DNA of 64,000 bases, taken from positions 21,069,507 to 21,133,506 of the forward strand of contig JARWIR010000017.1 in the NCBI GenBank assembly GCA_029959085.1, written 5' to 3'. How positions within the stretch are numbered: position 1 is the stretch's first letter; each line of letters starts with the position of its first letter. The translations under genes and the position numbers were made by a program. The stretch is from Nemophila menziesii. Taxonomy: Eukaryota > Streptophyta > Magnoliopsida > Boraginales > Hydrophyllaceae. This document shows positions 21,747 to 33,699 of this stretch, piece after piece. The notes under the pieces were generated by a model that saw only the letters and a program-made list of their open reading frames with translations, was not told the DNA's origin and did no database searches.

Positions 21747-22200
21747 AAGAGGTAACGTGGCGAACTTTAAACGACGTTAAACAAAAGTGTTGACCGAGAG
21801 ACAACCTGCAATTTTTTATGCTTTTATGCTTTTATGTTTTAGTTTATTTTTTAGATTAGTTTTTTAATAAATATAGCATTAATGAAGAAGGTAGTAGTGT
21901 TTTTGATGTGTAGGTACTTAGAAAACTAGTTTGGGGTGAAGAAGTTCGCAAAAAACCGAAGTCCACAACAGCGGACCGACAATACCGGTCGCACGACCAG
22001 CATAACGACCAACCTCGAAGGGTCGAGACTGATCACGCCACGGTCAAGGTCATAATATTGAAAATTCTAATAGGGAAGCCGAACATTTAAGCGGCTAACC
22101 GACCTAAGACCGTGTCGTCATTCGCGTCTAAGGGTTGCGACTATTGCAAGTCAGAAATAAAAAATTATTGACTGGCATACCAGTGCGTCACGAAGAATCA
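21747..22200 (+). other. Post-pol spacer of complex A
   Basis: AACGACGTTAAACAAAA near 21770 matches the sequence just after pol at 59090. A GC-richer stretch at 21970-22140 contains degenerate GACC/GGTC motifs (ATACCGGTCG, ACGACCAGCATAACGACC) that correspond in position to the stronger array at 59275-59645. Confidence 0.6.
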
Positions 22201-22210
22201 AAGCAAGGTA

Positions 22211-23331
22211 TTGGGTGAGATTGAGAAGAAAACAAGTGAGAAGTGTACAAGTTCGGGAACAAATAAAAAGGGTAATTCAAATCAAGCAAGTAAGGAGGAG
22301 CCGGTTAGGGTGAAATCAAAGCTTCAAAAAATTGAGACTATCAAAGAGAAGACACCACTACCTCTCCAAGTCGAGATTCCTACACCCGAGATGAGCGAAG
22401 CTTCTAAGGCCTTATTAGTTATCGCCAAAGCAAACATGCTCGGATTAACACCTGGTCATGAAAGAAAATTCGAGAAAGAAATTGGAGAAGGAAAATACAA
22501 GAGGTTTTTAGAGATGGGTAAGAGATTGGGATAGAGCTCATTCATGATGAGGTGTTTAAGATTTTGTAGTAAGATAGTTTCTGAGTCTTTAGTCGAAATA
22601 GTAAAGGTCGAGATCCAGTTGGAGTATATTTAGTTCCTTTCATAGTTGAAGAGATTCGTAACCACTTCGAATCCAAGAAATTGTTTGGACCATGCAAATA
22701 TCAAGAAGCGGTCGATTGGGGTCTACTTTATGAACATGTGTTAAGTCTTGAGTTAGTGCAAGCACACAAATACGTAGATATGGCACAACTTCATCACACC
22801 TAATGTTTGGGGAAACACTCGTACCTCAGAAGTAAGTAAACTTTTGCCCTCTTTTTGAGTTGTGTTTTACGAGAGAAGAAGTATATGTAGCACACGTGAT
22901 CTTTGAGGAGGCTATGTGCATAACAATCCAACCAACAAAGGTATTCAAACTTAAATACCCATCAGCGATTACTAGCCTACTAAGAGAATTGAAGGTGGAA
23001 CTTGGTGCAATGAGACATTTATGTACGACATAAGCACCAACATCAATAACGACTGGATCAAGAAAATTTTGAGAGGAGCAGTTGCAAAGATTCCTAAAAA
23101 GGTATAGAATTATCATGAAGGAGAGTCAAGTTCGAAAGAAGAGGATCTTACGTGGCGAGAAAGGGTAGAGGAGAGATAAAATCATGTCAAAGCAGCTCAA
23201 ACTTTCTTAGCCGGTGATGTGGCACAAATCAAAGTAAATCAAGTGCACATCGTGACAGTCTTGGAGACAATAAAGTGTGATATTGCGAAAGATCCACTAC
23301 ACCCTATCTTGGGTATCAATTATGCGAGGCA
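22211..23331 (+). pseudogene. Post-pol reading frame of complex A (Athila env-like position)
   Basis: An open stretch of 107 codons (22211-22534; Lys/Glu/Ser-rich, with TPEMSEASKALLVIAKANML) is followed, through stops and frameshifts, by NHFESKKLFGPCKYQEAVDW, LLYEHVLSLELVQAHKYVDM and a tail ending at about 23331 with AQTFLAGDVAQIKVNQVHIV. Athila elements carry an extra, often called env-like, frame at this place. I see no clear signal peptide or membrane segment, so the env assignment rests on position alone. Confidence 0.5.
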
Positions 23332-24866
23332 ATAGCCACGAGAGTATGTTTCCTTTCTTCCCTACAATTTCTTTATTTGCAATATTTGTCTTAGTTTTTT
23401 AATTTTATCGAGTCTGTTTTGGGAAACACGACTCATTATTGAGTTGGGCGTGTAGGGATTCGTTGTCCCTCGTCTCCATTTTTGGTGATTTATTGTTTTT
23501 AGAAGAAATTAATTTTTTTTGCTAGATGGAATTTGATGTAAATTGTGTTTAATGGCCTAAAAGCATAAATTAAGTGTGTTAATGATAGTAGGTAATTTGT
23601 TTATAAGCTGGTTATTTTGTATGCGTAGAGTATGAATATGAAAACACACATTAATAGTAAAGAAAGGATTAGTAAGCAATGCAGTAGAATTGAGTTTGAT
23701 CTTAGGGCGTCTCGAGGGGTGTGTAGGCTGTGAGATCCGGTCTAGTTGATAAATCCATTCAATGAACGTGCTAGAGGTGAGAAAGTTACTAAGTTACATA
23801 GTTTAGAAAGTGATTAAGGCGGTTCTCTGATAATTCTCTTGTTGCCTTTTAGCTTGCTGTCCAAATTCAATTGAATTATTATCCGTCTCACCCCCTTCTA
23901 GCCTTTCTGAAAGCCTTTTTACTAGCCACATTATAAGCCATACCCTATAGATTATAGGACTTTTCCAAATGACCTGCACCGAAATTGTGCTTCTTAGACA
24001 GTTGTTTTAGAGCTTGAGTTTAGGGTGGTGGGTTCAAATTATGGAAAACGTTATTGGGATGGGTATTTTTCAAGATTATATATTGTGCTCTTGATGATGA
24101 TTCACTGTTTTTATATTGTAACCCTTTGCCGGGGTAAAAGAAAAAAATGTATTGAAAAGAAATATGTTGAAATAAGTAGAATGATATCTCACATCAAAGA
24201 GGGAATCATAACTAACTTGGAAAGGAAAAAAAATGAACTGAAAAAGATTATATGATTTAGACCGGCAAAGTGGAATTTCTTATGTGATCATCTAGATAGT
24301 ATTGGGTTATTGGGCATATTAATTAGTGCATCAAATCATTGGTTTGAGTGAGAACATTCATGAGTGTAACTCAAGATCTAGGGAGATTTGTTGATGGATA
24401 GTGAGGAGAGAGCCAAAAACTCACTCTACATTATCCAAATATACGATCATACTGTCCTTAAGCCTAACATTACAACCTTAAATACCTTATGATTCTTGAC
24501 ATGTGATTTAGAATAAATTGAACCAATATAGAGTAGTTAGATGGATCATTGGATACTAGTCAAGGCCGACGAATAATCTATAGCCTCCATAACAAACTAA
24601 GTGAAAGATATTACCTTCGTGCATTACAAAGCTAATATGATCTTGAATTTAAACTGTATTGATTGTTTGTATGATAAGTGTATATATTTAATTTATTTTG
24701 TAAATTTTATTACATTAAACTTGATAAGTAGTTTATTTGGGATTATTATTCAAATTTTTCTAATTTCTTTACTTTATGCTTAATTGACTTAGTCATTATA
24801 TTAGAGACTTCCTTATGTTCTTATTTCTTATTATGTCGGGACGACACAACTTTGAGTTGGGGGTCT
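23332..24866 (+). other. 3' non-coding region of complex A, ending in polypurine tract
   Basis: About 1.5 kb without a real gene. It is shared in order with 27640-30746 and 60480-61936: hairpin, GTCGTGAGACC-like block, GTGCTAGAGGTGAGAAAG, CCATACC-TAGATT, GTAACCCTTTGCCGGGGTAA, TTTGGACCGGCAAAG and finally GAGTTGGGGGTCT directly before the LTR, the likely plus-strand primer (polypurine tract). Confidence 0.7.
23410..23434 (+). other. Degenerate copy of conserved 3' hairpin
   Basis: GAGTCTGTTTTGGGAAACAC then GACTC. The better copies are at 27750-27769 and 60525-60544. Shortly downstream of each lies TTGAGTTGGG-like sequence and GGGGATTCGTTGTCC or a relative. Confidence 0.6.
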
Positions 24867-27635
24867 TTAGGTCTCCATATTTGTGATGAGTTAATCTATT
24901 CATGAGACATCACTTTAGGTGTATTATGTTCTTAGTTGATGGATTTTTCCCTATTAATTTTTAGTTTCTCAATTCATGCCTTGATTTGGAGGTTTATTAC
25001 TTTTAGAGCGTTTCTAGTGTAATTTGTGTTGTTAAATATGAATCTCTTAGATGTAATGATGATATTAGATGCAAAATAAATGTTAAGGATTTGATGAAAG
25101 AAGATACAAGGCAAAATCCAGAGTAAAAAGGAAAGAGACTGGCTTTAGGAAAGGTGCAAAAGCTACCAAAAAGTGTTGTCCAACTGTGAAGACGTCTAGT
25201 ATTCTCAATACGGCAGATAATTGACAAGGAATTTGAAAGAGACCTTTTATATTTGGTAAGGTCTTTCAATTTTGGTCATTTTGATACCAAGATCACTAGA
25301 TTTGTACAAGTAACGAAGGAGTTATGAATTTTATAAACTCCAAAGGTCAACCAGTCATATTAATGATGAAAACGAGTTTGAGTTGGATTAGGACTCCAAA
25401 ACTTGGTCCATGACCTATATTTTCGACCTAATGGTGGTCCTTTGTGTGTTCTAAAAATAAATGCAAATGATAATCGAACCACAACCGCAAGTGTACGGTT
25501 GTCCCAAGTAGTATGTATGATAATACAGATTCGTTCCAAGGACGGATGGTTGATCACAATGTTTAGCAAGTAGTGATTGATGCACTTATGAAAGTAAAAG
25601 ATAATAAAATGTTTGTTTGGTTTTGTTGATTAAAGCTAATGAATAAAAGACAAATAATTAAATGCAAGTAAAGCTAAGACGCAAGTAAAATAAGTGAAAA
25701 CGCAATATGAGATGTAGTACTTGAGAACGCAAGGATCCTCCTAATATTACTTCTTAACTTATGTTGTTTAAGGGCTAAATCGGTCAATTACAATGGTCGG
25801 GATTCTAAATTCCTTATACCCCCGTCAGGGTGGACTATAAGGCAATCCTAAAGTGTCACTAGTCCCGTCAGGGTAAATATGATCCACCGTTGGATGATTA
25901 AGTGTTTTACCTCATTGGCCCTAGAATTAGCTAAGTTCGTCAGAATCAATAGCTTTTATCCTAGATTGAATAATTAATTCTATACCTAAACCCTCCGTCA
26001 GGATGATCCACACGCCACATATGTGGAATAGCTTAGATACTAATACCTAATTTTAGTTCGCGACTCTAAAATCAGTAAATAATCGCAAATTATCGAAAAG
26101 AGTAATAAACTCAATCTAATTTAATTTAGCATAAACCCAAATTCAACATTCGTTATTTCATAAAATTAAGATTCACCCATTGTTTGTTCTCAAGCACTAT
26201 TAAAATCTTAGCTCATATTAAAATTAAAAACTAAATTAAAAGAAAGGGAATTCATATTGTTTATAGAATTAAAATATAAAAAGAACCTAATTTCCGGAAT
26301 TGGAATGACTACGAACGGAGCTATAGACCCACTCCAGCTCTTGTAGCTTCTTCTTCTTCCTTCTGTTGCTTCTCTCTGGCGTTTTAATCTTGTGGAATGT
26401 GAATTGTGTGAAAAATAGAAGTCCAGACCTTCTTTTATAAGCATAAATTCGTTCTAGGGCTTGGACCAGAAAATAGAATATTAATTAAATGTCCAAGCCC
26501 ACTTTCTAAGCCCAAAATCCCGTAACTGCTGATACACCTTCACTAAAACGGCTTTTCCCGATGCGTTATGACTCCGATTGACCTCATTCCATTTGCTAAA
26601 GTTCCGTAACTCGATAAGGAATGTTTTCTCATCAAAGGTCAGCGGCTAAATCATCGCTTAAGCACCTCGAAATCAGCACTCTATTGCCTGGAAAATGGAT
26701 TTTCAGCTCTAAAAATAATATCTTCGGGATTTATCTTCAAGTCTTGACTCTAATTCACGATCTTTGACTTTCTCCTTGGATTCCTCTCCTAGCTAACATC
26801 TAAAACCTGTAAACTTTACACTAAAAATACCAATATTACGCGCAAAAGTTTAATAAATAAAAAATGCTAGAAATAAAAAGGGAGTTCCGGATTATTGCAA
26901 TTTAAGTCCAAAAGTCTATCAAATTAATTTAATAAACACCAAAAATGATGTCTCCTAAGGGTCTAAAATAAGAACAATTAGGGAGACATCACCTAACACC
27001 TATATATATATTACTACCTACCTTTGTAAACATGTACTTTCTTGATTAATAATCAATATTACACTTAGAGATCATTTAGAGAAGCAAGTTGACATGTAGA
27101 GGAAGATAATAAGCTGGAGAGTCACAAACTCCTTTTCTCCATCATTCCATTCTACCATCAGGGTAAATTGTATTAGATCTATAGCTTAACTATGTTTCTA
27201 ATCTCTTTATTCTTTAGTTTTATTTATTTAATTAGGAACTAAATTTCCCATAGCTTGGGTTTGCGCTATGTATACTCCTTTAATTCTATGTATATTTTCT
27301 ATGTTATTCGGGAAAGTGACAGTAAATTGATTGAGCGTTTTAATTATATACTTGTATTATGTGCTTTGACTTATTCCAGCCCTAGATCTGGCTAATTTTA
27401 GGATTGTCCTTGGTAGTTGGATTATCACCCTAGCGGGAGATTCAGTTATAGACAACACCACACAATCGTCTAGTGTGCGGTAGTGATCCTAGCGGGCTTG
27501 CCTAACTAGATAGCAAATAGGGTTTATTATTAAACCACTGATCATTGCGCAAGGTCCCCTTACCCAAGTCCATTGGTAGTTTTGAGGTTGCCTTTAAAGC
27601 TACCATGGGGGGAGTTAGAAGGATTATAGAATCCT
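24867..27635 (+). mobile_element. 3' LTR of complex A, split by a solo LTR and truncated
   Basis: Begins TTAGGTCTCC, a mutated LTR start, right after the polypurine tract. It runs to 25431, is interrupted by the minus-strand LTR 25432-26991, and continues from 26997 to about 27635 (CCCATAGCTTGGGTTTGCG, then the AGCGGG-type blocks). It lacks the last 450 bp or so: near 27635 the sequence switches to the end of a post-pol frame (GTGATGCAATAA) and the 3' non-coding region of a related copy. Confidence 0.78.
25432..26991 (-). mobile_element. Solo LTR nested in the 3' LTR, target duplication CCTAA
   Basis: On the minus strand it starts TGATGTCTCCC at 26991 and ends AAAGGACCACCA at 25432; 1,560 bp. 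It is flanked by an exact 5-bp duplication CCTAA (25427-25431, 26992-26996). It contains the CCGTCAGGGTGGA-type blocks near 25820, 25870 and 25990. Confidence 0.9.
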
Positions 27636-27749
27636 ATATTGGATGTTGATAATGTGATGCAATAAGCCTCGAGAATATATTCTCTTTCTTCCTTACCATT
27701 TCTTTATTTTCAATATTTGTTAGGTTTTAATTCTTTATCGAATCTTTTT

Positions 27750-27769
27750 GAGTCATGGGGACACGACTC
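27750..27769 (+). other. Conserved 3' hairpin, copy 2
   Basis: GAGTCATGGGGACACGACTC: 7-8 bp stem (one mismatch) around GGGA, followed by TTAGTTGGGGTGTGGGG. Confidence 0.75.
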
Positions 27770-27925
27770 ATTTTTTAGTTGGGGTGTGGGGATTCGTTGT
27801 CCCTTGTCTTCATTTATGTGATTTATTGCTTTTTAGAAAGAAATTTATTTTTTTATTGACGGGATTAGATGTAGATTGTGTTTAATGGCTTAAAAGCATA
27901 AATTTAGTAAGTTAATGATAGTAGG

Positions 27926-29472
27926 TGGTGTCTCCCGTTTTGTGATAAATATATGCCCTTAGTAGACATCATATTAGGTTGAAATTAGACGTAATTGATA
28001 GATTTTTATGCTTATTTGAATATATTGCACTTTCTCCCTTTGGAATTATGATACTGCATTTTTAGAGCTTTTGTGCGTTAATTTGTTTGTTTTTAGTATA
28101 AATTTCTTAGGTACATGGATGCTATGTAGCACCTAAATGAGGAGGAGAAGTGAAGTTAAATTCTTATATCAAGCGCAGAGGTCAAAAGAGAGAAAACACC
28201 TCTCAAAGAGTTGACAAAAAGATATTAAAATCTGGATAGCTGCTAATTCGTGCTGATTTCGATCCAAAACGGCACTGGTTTAGGTCTGGAGATTCAAAGG
28301 AGAAAGTTGCGCCTTTGAGTCAGGGCGGATTGGGGACTGGAATTAGGTGATTTGGACGTGAGACGCAAAAGCTATGGCTATTTTACTAGAGGGTGTACTG
28401 CAGTTACGTGATTTGCTAAATTGGACTTGGGCTTTCATCCATTAAATGAAATAAAATAAAATAAAAAGCCCAATCCGATTTAGTAAGAATAAATAGCCTT
28501 TTAGACCTCATTTTTTAGTATGCTTCATTATTTTCTAAATTCTAGAGCAGAGCAAAAAGACAGAAGAGAGAGCAAAAGCTGGAGAAGTCATTTTCTTCCA
28601 ACAACAGCTTAATCCAACACATTAATTAGGTTCTATATTTCTTTTTTGTAATTTAGGAACACGAATGCTTTTTAATTATTTTCAGTTTTTAGTTTGAATA
28701 TGAGCTAAACATTTAGTGATTGAGAATCGCAATAATGGGTTAAGCCCTAGTTTATTCAATAAATGTTTTTCAAAATTTGGGATTTTATAATTTAATTTAA
28801 GTTGGGTATTTTGTATTGATTATTATCGTATGCTTGTTTAATATTTCTATTCTGATCAATTAGATATATGTTTGAGTAATTAGGCTATTCACTGAGTGGC
28901 GAGTAGTCATCCGACATGGGGGTTTAATTACAGACATAGGTAATATACGTGTGGTGTCCGTTAATGACCGACATGCTTGACTAACCACATAGCCAATGAG
29001 GTAAGAGACTTCCCATCCGAAAGTAGATATAATCACCCGGTACGGGTTTGTAATACCGTAGGATAGCTCCTAAGTCCACCCAACAGGGGGTTAAGAGATA
29101 TTAGAGTCCCGACTAATACACAAATACCAGCTTAGCCCTTAAGCAGAGACATTATTAGGTGGATCCCTTGCAAGACTCAAGTACACCTCTCATATTTGCG
29201 TCCACATCTTTACTTTCAGTATTTATTTTCAGTTAGTCTTTTTCGTCAAGTTATTTAATTGCATCCCGTAGTTATAATAAAAAACCAAAACAAATACCTA
29301 TTTATTTCCATTTCATTATCTACAATTGATTCTACTTATTTGATAAACAACATAGTCATACATATCCGTCCCTGAGAACGAAACCCCTCATATACTTGGA
29401 ACGACCCGTACACTTGCGGTTAGTGTCCCTCTCTTTAAGTGTGTTGATTTTATCATACTCCAAGAGACATCA
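27926..29472 (+). mobile_element. Solo LTR, target duplication GTAGG
   Basis: Starts TGGTGTCTCCCG and ends CAAGAGACATCA; 1,547 bp, with an exact 5-bp duplication GTAGG (27921-27925, 29473-29477). The uninterrupted sequence is preserved at 23590 (GATAGTAGGTAATTTG). Same subfamily as 54978-56520. Confidence 0.9.
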
Positions 29473-30746
29473 GTAGGTAATATGTTTATAAGCTGATTAT
29501 TTTGCATGCTTAGGGTTACATAAAAACACACATTAATAGTAAAAAAAATTAGTGAGCAATGCGGTAGAAATATGTTTGATATTAGGGCGCCTTGAGAGGT
29601 GTGTAGGTCGTGAGACCCGAGCTAGTTGATAAACCCATTTAATGAACGTGCTAGAGGTGAGAAAGTAACGAAATTACATAAATAGAAAGTGATTAAGGCG
29701 GTTCTTTGATAAGCCCCTTGTTTCCTTTAGCTTGCTGTCCATTTATTATATTTATATATATCCTTCTCAGCCCCTTCTAGCCTTTCTAAATCCTTTTTAT
29801 TATCCATATTATAATCCATACCCTTTAGATTTTAGGACTTTTCCATATGAACCACACTCGAATCGCGATGCTTAGACAGTCGTTTTAGAGCTTGAGTTAA
29901 GGGGGTGGGTTCACATTATGGGAAACATTATTGGGTTGGGTATTTTTTAGCTTATGTATTTTTTATTTATATTTGATGATGATTCACTTTTTTATATTGT
30001 AACCCTTTTCTGGGGTAAAAAATAAAAAAAAAATCTGTAAAAAAAATACGTTGAAAGAAGTAGCATGATATCTCACATAAAAAAGAGAGTCGTAGCTAAC
30101 TTGCAAAAGAAAAATGTTATGAAAAAGAGTGAATATGATTTGGACCGGCAAAGTGGTAGTTCTTATGTCATCATAATGCTTTATTATCGGGTTATTGGGG
30201 ATGCTAATTAGTGCATCAATAATTGGGTTGAGGGAGAACATCTTATGATAGTAACTCAAGCTCTAGGGCGATTCGTTGATGGCTAGTGAGGAGAGAGCCA
30301 TGAGCTCACTCTAAATTATCCAAATATACATTATACCGTCCCTAAGCCAAAATTACAACCTTAAAGACCTTATGATTCTTTTCTATGTGATCTAGGAATA
30401 ATGAACCAATACAGAGTAGTTAGATGGATCATTGGATACTAGTTATGCTCGATTAACAATCTATAGCCTCCGTGTTAAACTAAGTGAAGAACCTTTCCTC
30501 CGTGCATTGCAAAGCTAATCCAATCTTGAATTTGAACCGTGTTGATTGCTTGTATGATAAGTGTATAGGTAATTTAGTTTGTAGATGTTATTACATGAAA
30601 CTTGCTAAGTAGTTTCTTTGAGTTTATTATTCATATTCTTCTATCTTATTTCTATTGTGCTTAATTGTAGGAGGTGTATTATTAGAGACTTCCCTATGTT
30701 CTTATTCTTTATTGTATCGGGAGGATACAACTTTGAGTTGGGGTCT

Positions 30747-32207
30747 TGATGTCTTCATACTTATGATATATTAGTCTAGTTTTGAGACATCATTTTAGGT
30801 GTATTTTGTTAATTGGTAGGATTTTCCCCCTTTATTAGATAATTTTTTAATCCATGCCTTGATTTGAAGATTTATTACTTTTGTAGCGTTTTTGGTATAA
30901 TTTGTGTGTTATTGTGAAGCTCTTAAGTAAAATGAAATAATTAGAGTCCAAATCAATGTCAAGGAGTTAAGGAAAGAAGATCCAAGGTGAAATCTAGAGA
31001 TAAAACGAAACAAAGTTGTGTTAGGAAAGGAAAACTGCCAAATAAATCTACCATGCTGAAAAGTCGTCCAATGTTTTGAAGACTGTAGAAAATATATTAC
31101 GAATCTGGAGGATGTATTCTTGTAGCAAATATATCTTTGAATTACGGTCATTTCCATATAAAGTGCGTGAAAAACTTATAAGTACCTAAAGGGATATGAC
31201 CAAATCATTGAAGCAGTATTTATCATGTCCTATATTTTAGGAAACGAATTTGAATTGGAAAAGGACTCCAATAACTTGTCTTGAACTCCAAGATTTAGAC
31301 CTAGGAATAGCTAACACCTATAAATACATCTATTTATCATTGTAAACATGTCCTTGCTAAGTTATTAATTAATATTACACTAAGAGATCCATAGAAACAA
31401 GATGACAATATGTATTTATCTTTTAGTTTATTTCTTTCTAGTATGAACCAATTCTCCCATAGCTTGGGTTTTGTACATGTATAATCTTTGAATTCTATTT
31501 CTTTATTTTATGTTATTTGGGATTAACCTTTAAATTGACTAAGCTTCTTACTTGTTTAATATATTTGTTTTATGTGATTTGATGTATTGACCGTAGTTCT
31601 TGCTAGTGCACGAGTATAGAATTACCCCATTAATAGTAGTTGGAAGGTCACCCGGAAGGGGTGTTCAACTATTGAAACACCACATACTCGTCTAGTGTGC
31701 GGTAGTGATCCTGACGGGCTTGCCTAAATAAATAGTCACTAGGGATTGAGATTAACCACCAATCATTGCGCAGGGTCCCTTTACCCAAGTCCCCTGGTAA
31801 TTGTTAGGTTGCCACCTAAGTTCACCAGAAAGGGTTTAGGAGGAATATAGAATCTGTCTACTTCTCTCTAAGAGCTTTAATCACCCTTATAACTGGAATA
31901 TAGATTTATAAGGATAAGTGCATACTAGCAAAACTAAGCTATATCTCTCATCCCCATTCTATTTAGTTTTATTTATTTGCATTAATAATTTCTCTCTTTT
32001 ATTTGTCTTTTAGTTTAGCAATTAATACCTACTACGCTTTCTTTCCTAAACACGATTGTAAGCTAACAGGCTTAATACCTGCGAACAAATCTTACTTATC
32101 AACCAAACTTGCAAACGATCTGTGATACTTGCAGTGAGTTTTCGTGGTTGTTAAGGGTATGAATCCTTATCTTTATTTATCATTATTTTATCACACCTTT
32201 TCCACCA
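30747..32207 (+). mobile_element. LTR closing the nested complex
   Basis: Follows GAGTTGGGGTCT; starts TGATGTCTTC and ends about TTTTCCACCA at 32207 (1,461 bp). It is the most complete member of the complex-A LTR subfamily and was used here as the reference for the pieces at 8785, 15421 and 24867. A TATAAATAC box lies near 31318. Confidence 0.8.
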
Positions 32208-32358
32208 CCTCTCCCTTAGTCGAGAAGTTCTCATCTCGGAAGTAGATAATTTTCTCATTATTGGAGCATTTATTCTCCATATTGGTATCAATTTGTCTCG
32301 AAACACTCTTCGCGGATTGCGTTAGAACCAAGTGGAATCTCACTAGAATCCAAAGTCG
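32208..32358 (-). pseudogene. Start of gag of a Tat-like element, truncated
   Basis: The minus-strand frame MENKCSNNEKIIYFRDENFS (from about 32285) begins a short distance inside the primer-binding site and is cut at 32208 by the adjoining LTR. Too little remains for a domain call; identity rests on the primer site and LTR. Confidence 0.5.
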
Positions 32359-32376
32359 TTCCCACAGATGACGCCA
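32359..32376 (-). promoter_or_regulatory. Primer-binding site, Tat/Ogre type
   Basis: The minus strand reads TGGCGTCATCTGTGGGAA, one or two changes from TGGCGCCGTCTGTGGGAA, the site I associate with Tat-lineage Ty3/gypsy elements. It lies 2 bp inside the LTR. Confidence 0.75.
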
Positions 32377-32378
32377 GA

Positions 32379-33378
32379 TGATAAAGCATAAAAAGTCACG
32401 TCCATCATCACACTCGGCCAAGGACATAGTCCAAGGCCAAAAACACAATAATAGAGATGTGGATGTATAGTAAAAAGTATATGAGATATCACGGTAGGCA
32501 AATTGAATGGAAATGATTGTTTATAACCACGTAGCTTACTCTCGATCACTATCAATGAGCTTAATCTTCAGTCACCTGAGGATCTGCCTGTGATCTAACT
32601 TGAAAACTCTCACCCAAGGGCATGCTTGCTTCTCTCAACCGTTCTGAAACAAGACAATAAGTCAGGTACACAGGGGAGGTGCACTCCCAGTGGCACTCCG
32701 AAACTCAACATTGACATTGTTGTTATTGGGATTACTTAAAATGAGGAGGTATGGAGACTTAAGCCGACTGTATAATAACCACATCCATTTTTAGAGAGAG
32801 AAAAAGATAGAGAGTTTAGGGGATACTTTGAGTGTGTCGGTTCTGTTATGAATATGAGTATTTATAGTTGTCGAGTGACGCACGAGATGCTACTGCGGGG
32901 CGTAATATACCTCAGAGGTGGATGTGTAGGATAATCCATAAGGGAACTCCGCCTTGTCATAGTGGTCTTTTTATGTTGTGTTGCGTTATACCTCGGGTGC
33001 TCGGAATACCTGCCTTGGGAGAAGATTGACATTCCTCTTTCGCGGGAAATTGTACTCTTCCTTCAGATTAAAACGTTGTATCAACAGTTTGGATTGTCAA
33101 AATCTCTTTGGATATTGACATTATATTTTGGTTTATCACTTACAGCTGTTTTATAACTTCTTGTAATTGACATGAATCATATGTTGTCGCTAATGACGCT
33201 ATATATAATGTCAATTGCTCAAAGTATAATACAAAATCATTTAATTTATATTATACTCGTATTTTCGAGATGTAATTTGACTTTCAAACCATTAGTATTA
33301 TTTTTACTAGCTACGTAATTTTGTCAAGTCCGGGTACCCCATCAAATAGTAGTAGGTCAGGTGTATTTCTCCTTATCA
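32379..33378 (-). mobile_element. LTR of Tat-like Ty3/gypsy element (minus orientation)
   Basis: Exactly 1,000 bp as delimited: the minus strand starts TGATAAGGAG at 33378 and ends GCTTTATCA at 32379, next to the primer site. CTATAAATACTC on the minus strand near 32860 is a good TATA box. The sequence is GC-richer than its surroundings and unrelated to the Athila LTRs. The rest of the element is missing. Confidence 0.78.
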
Positions 33379-33449
33379 CCATATGTTATTCTATACTTGT
33401 TGAATTTCTCTAGTTCATGTTAGGACTTAGAACTATCTTATTATCTTTT

Positions 33450-33570
33450 TTTTAAATACATATGAGAGCCACTTTTGACTCGGAATTATTTTGTCTCCAA
33501 TAAGATTCGATCCCAGGACTTCTTGGTCTCTGCGAAGTAACCTAACTAGGCCAACTATCGATCATATCTT
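33450..33570 (-). mobile_element. tRNA-derived SINE fragment (minus strand)
   Basis: On the minus strand GTTGGCCTAGTTAGGTTA (A-box-like), then GGGATCGAATC (B-box-like) about 45 bp later, and CTCATATGTATTTAAAAAAA at the 3' end. Short and diverged. Confidence 0.6.
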
Positions 33571-33699
33571 ATTATCTTTACGAGTTTCTTTATCTTTTTT
33601 CTTACTTTATTTTTCCTTTAACAAGTCTAGTTGGTTAGTACAAAAAAAAAAAATTCCGTTAATTTATAAGGGTTATTAGAGATAAATGCCTCCTTAATA

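Larger units (their letters stand above)
27636..30746 (+). other. Second copy of the retroelement 3' non-coding region, split by a solo LTR
   Basis: 27636-27925 and 29473-30746 together repeat the region 23325-24866 in order, from the stop codon of the post-pol frame through the hairpin (27750-27769) to GAGTTGGGGTCT before the next LTR. Its presence after a truncated LTR gives LTR - partial internal - LTR, as expected after unequal recombination between tandem or nested copies. Confidence 0.75.

Noticed and set aside
24025..24255. 76-codon plus-strand frame in the 3' non-coding region
   Set aside because: Not conserved in the two other copies of the region at about 29930 and 61110.
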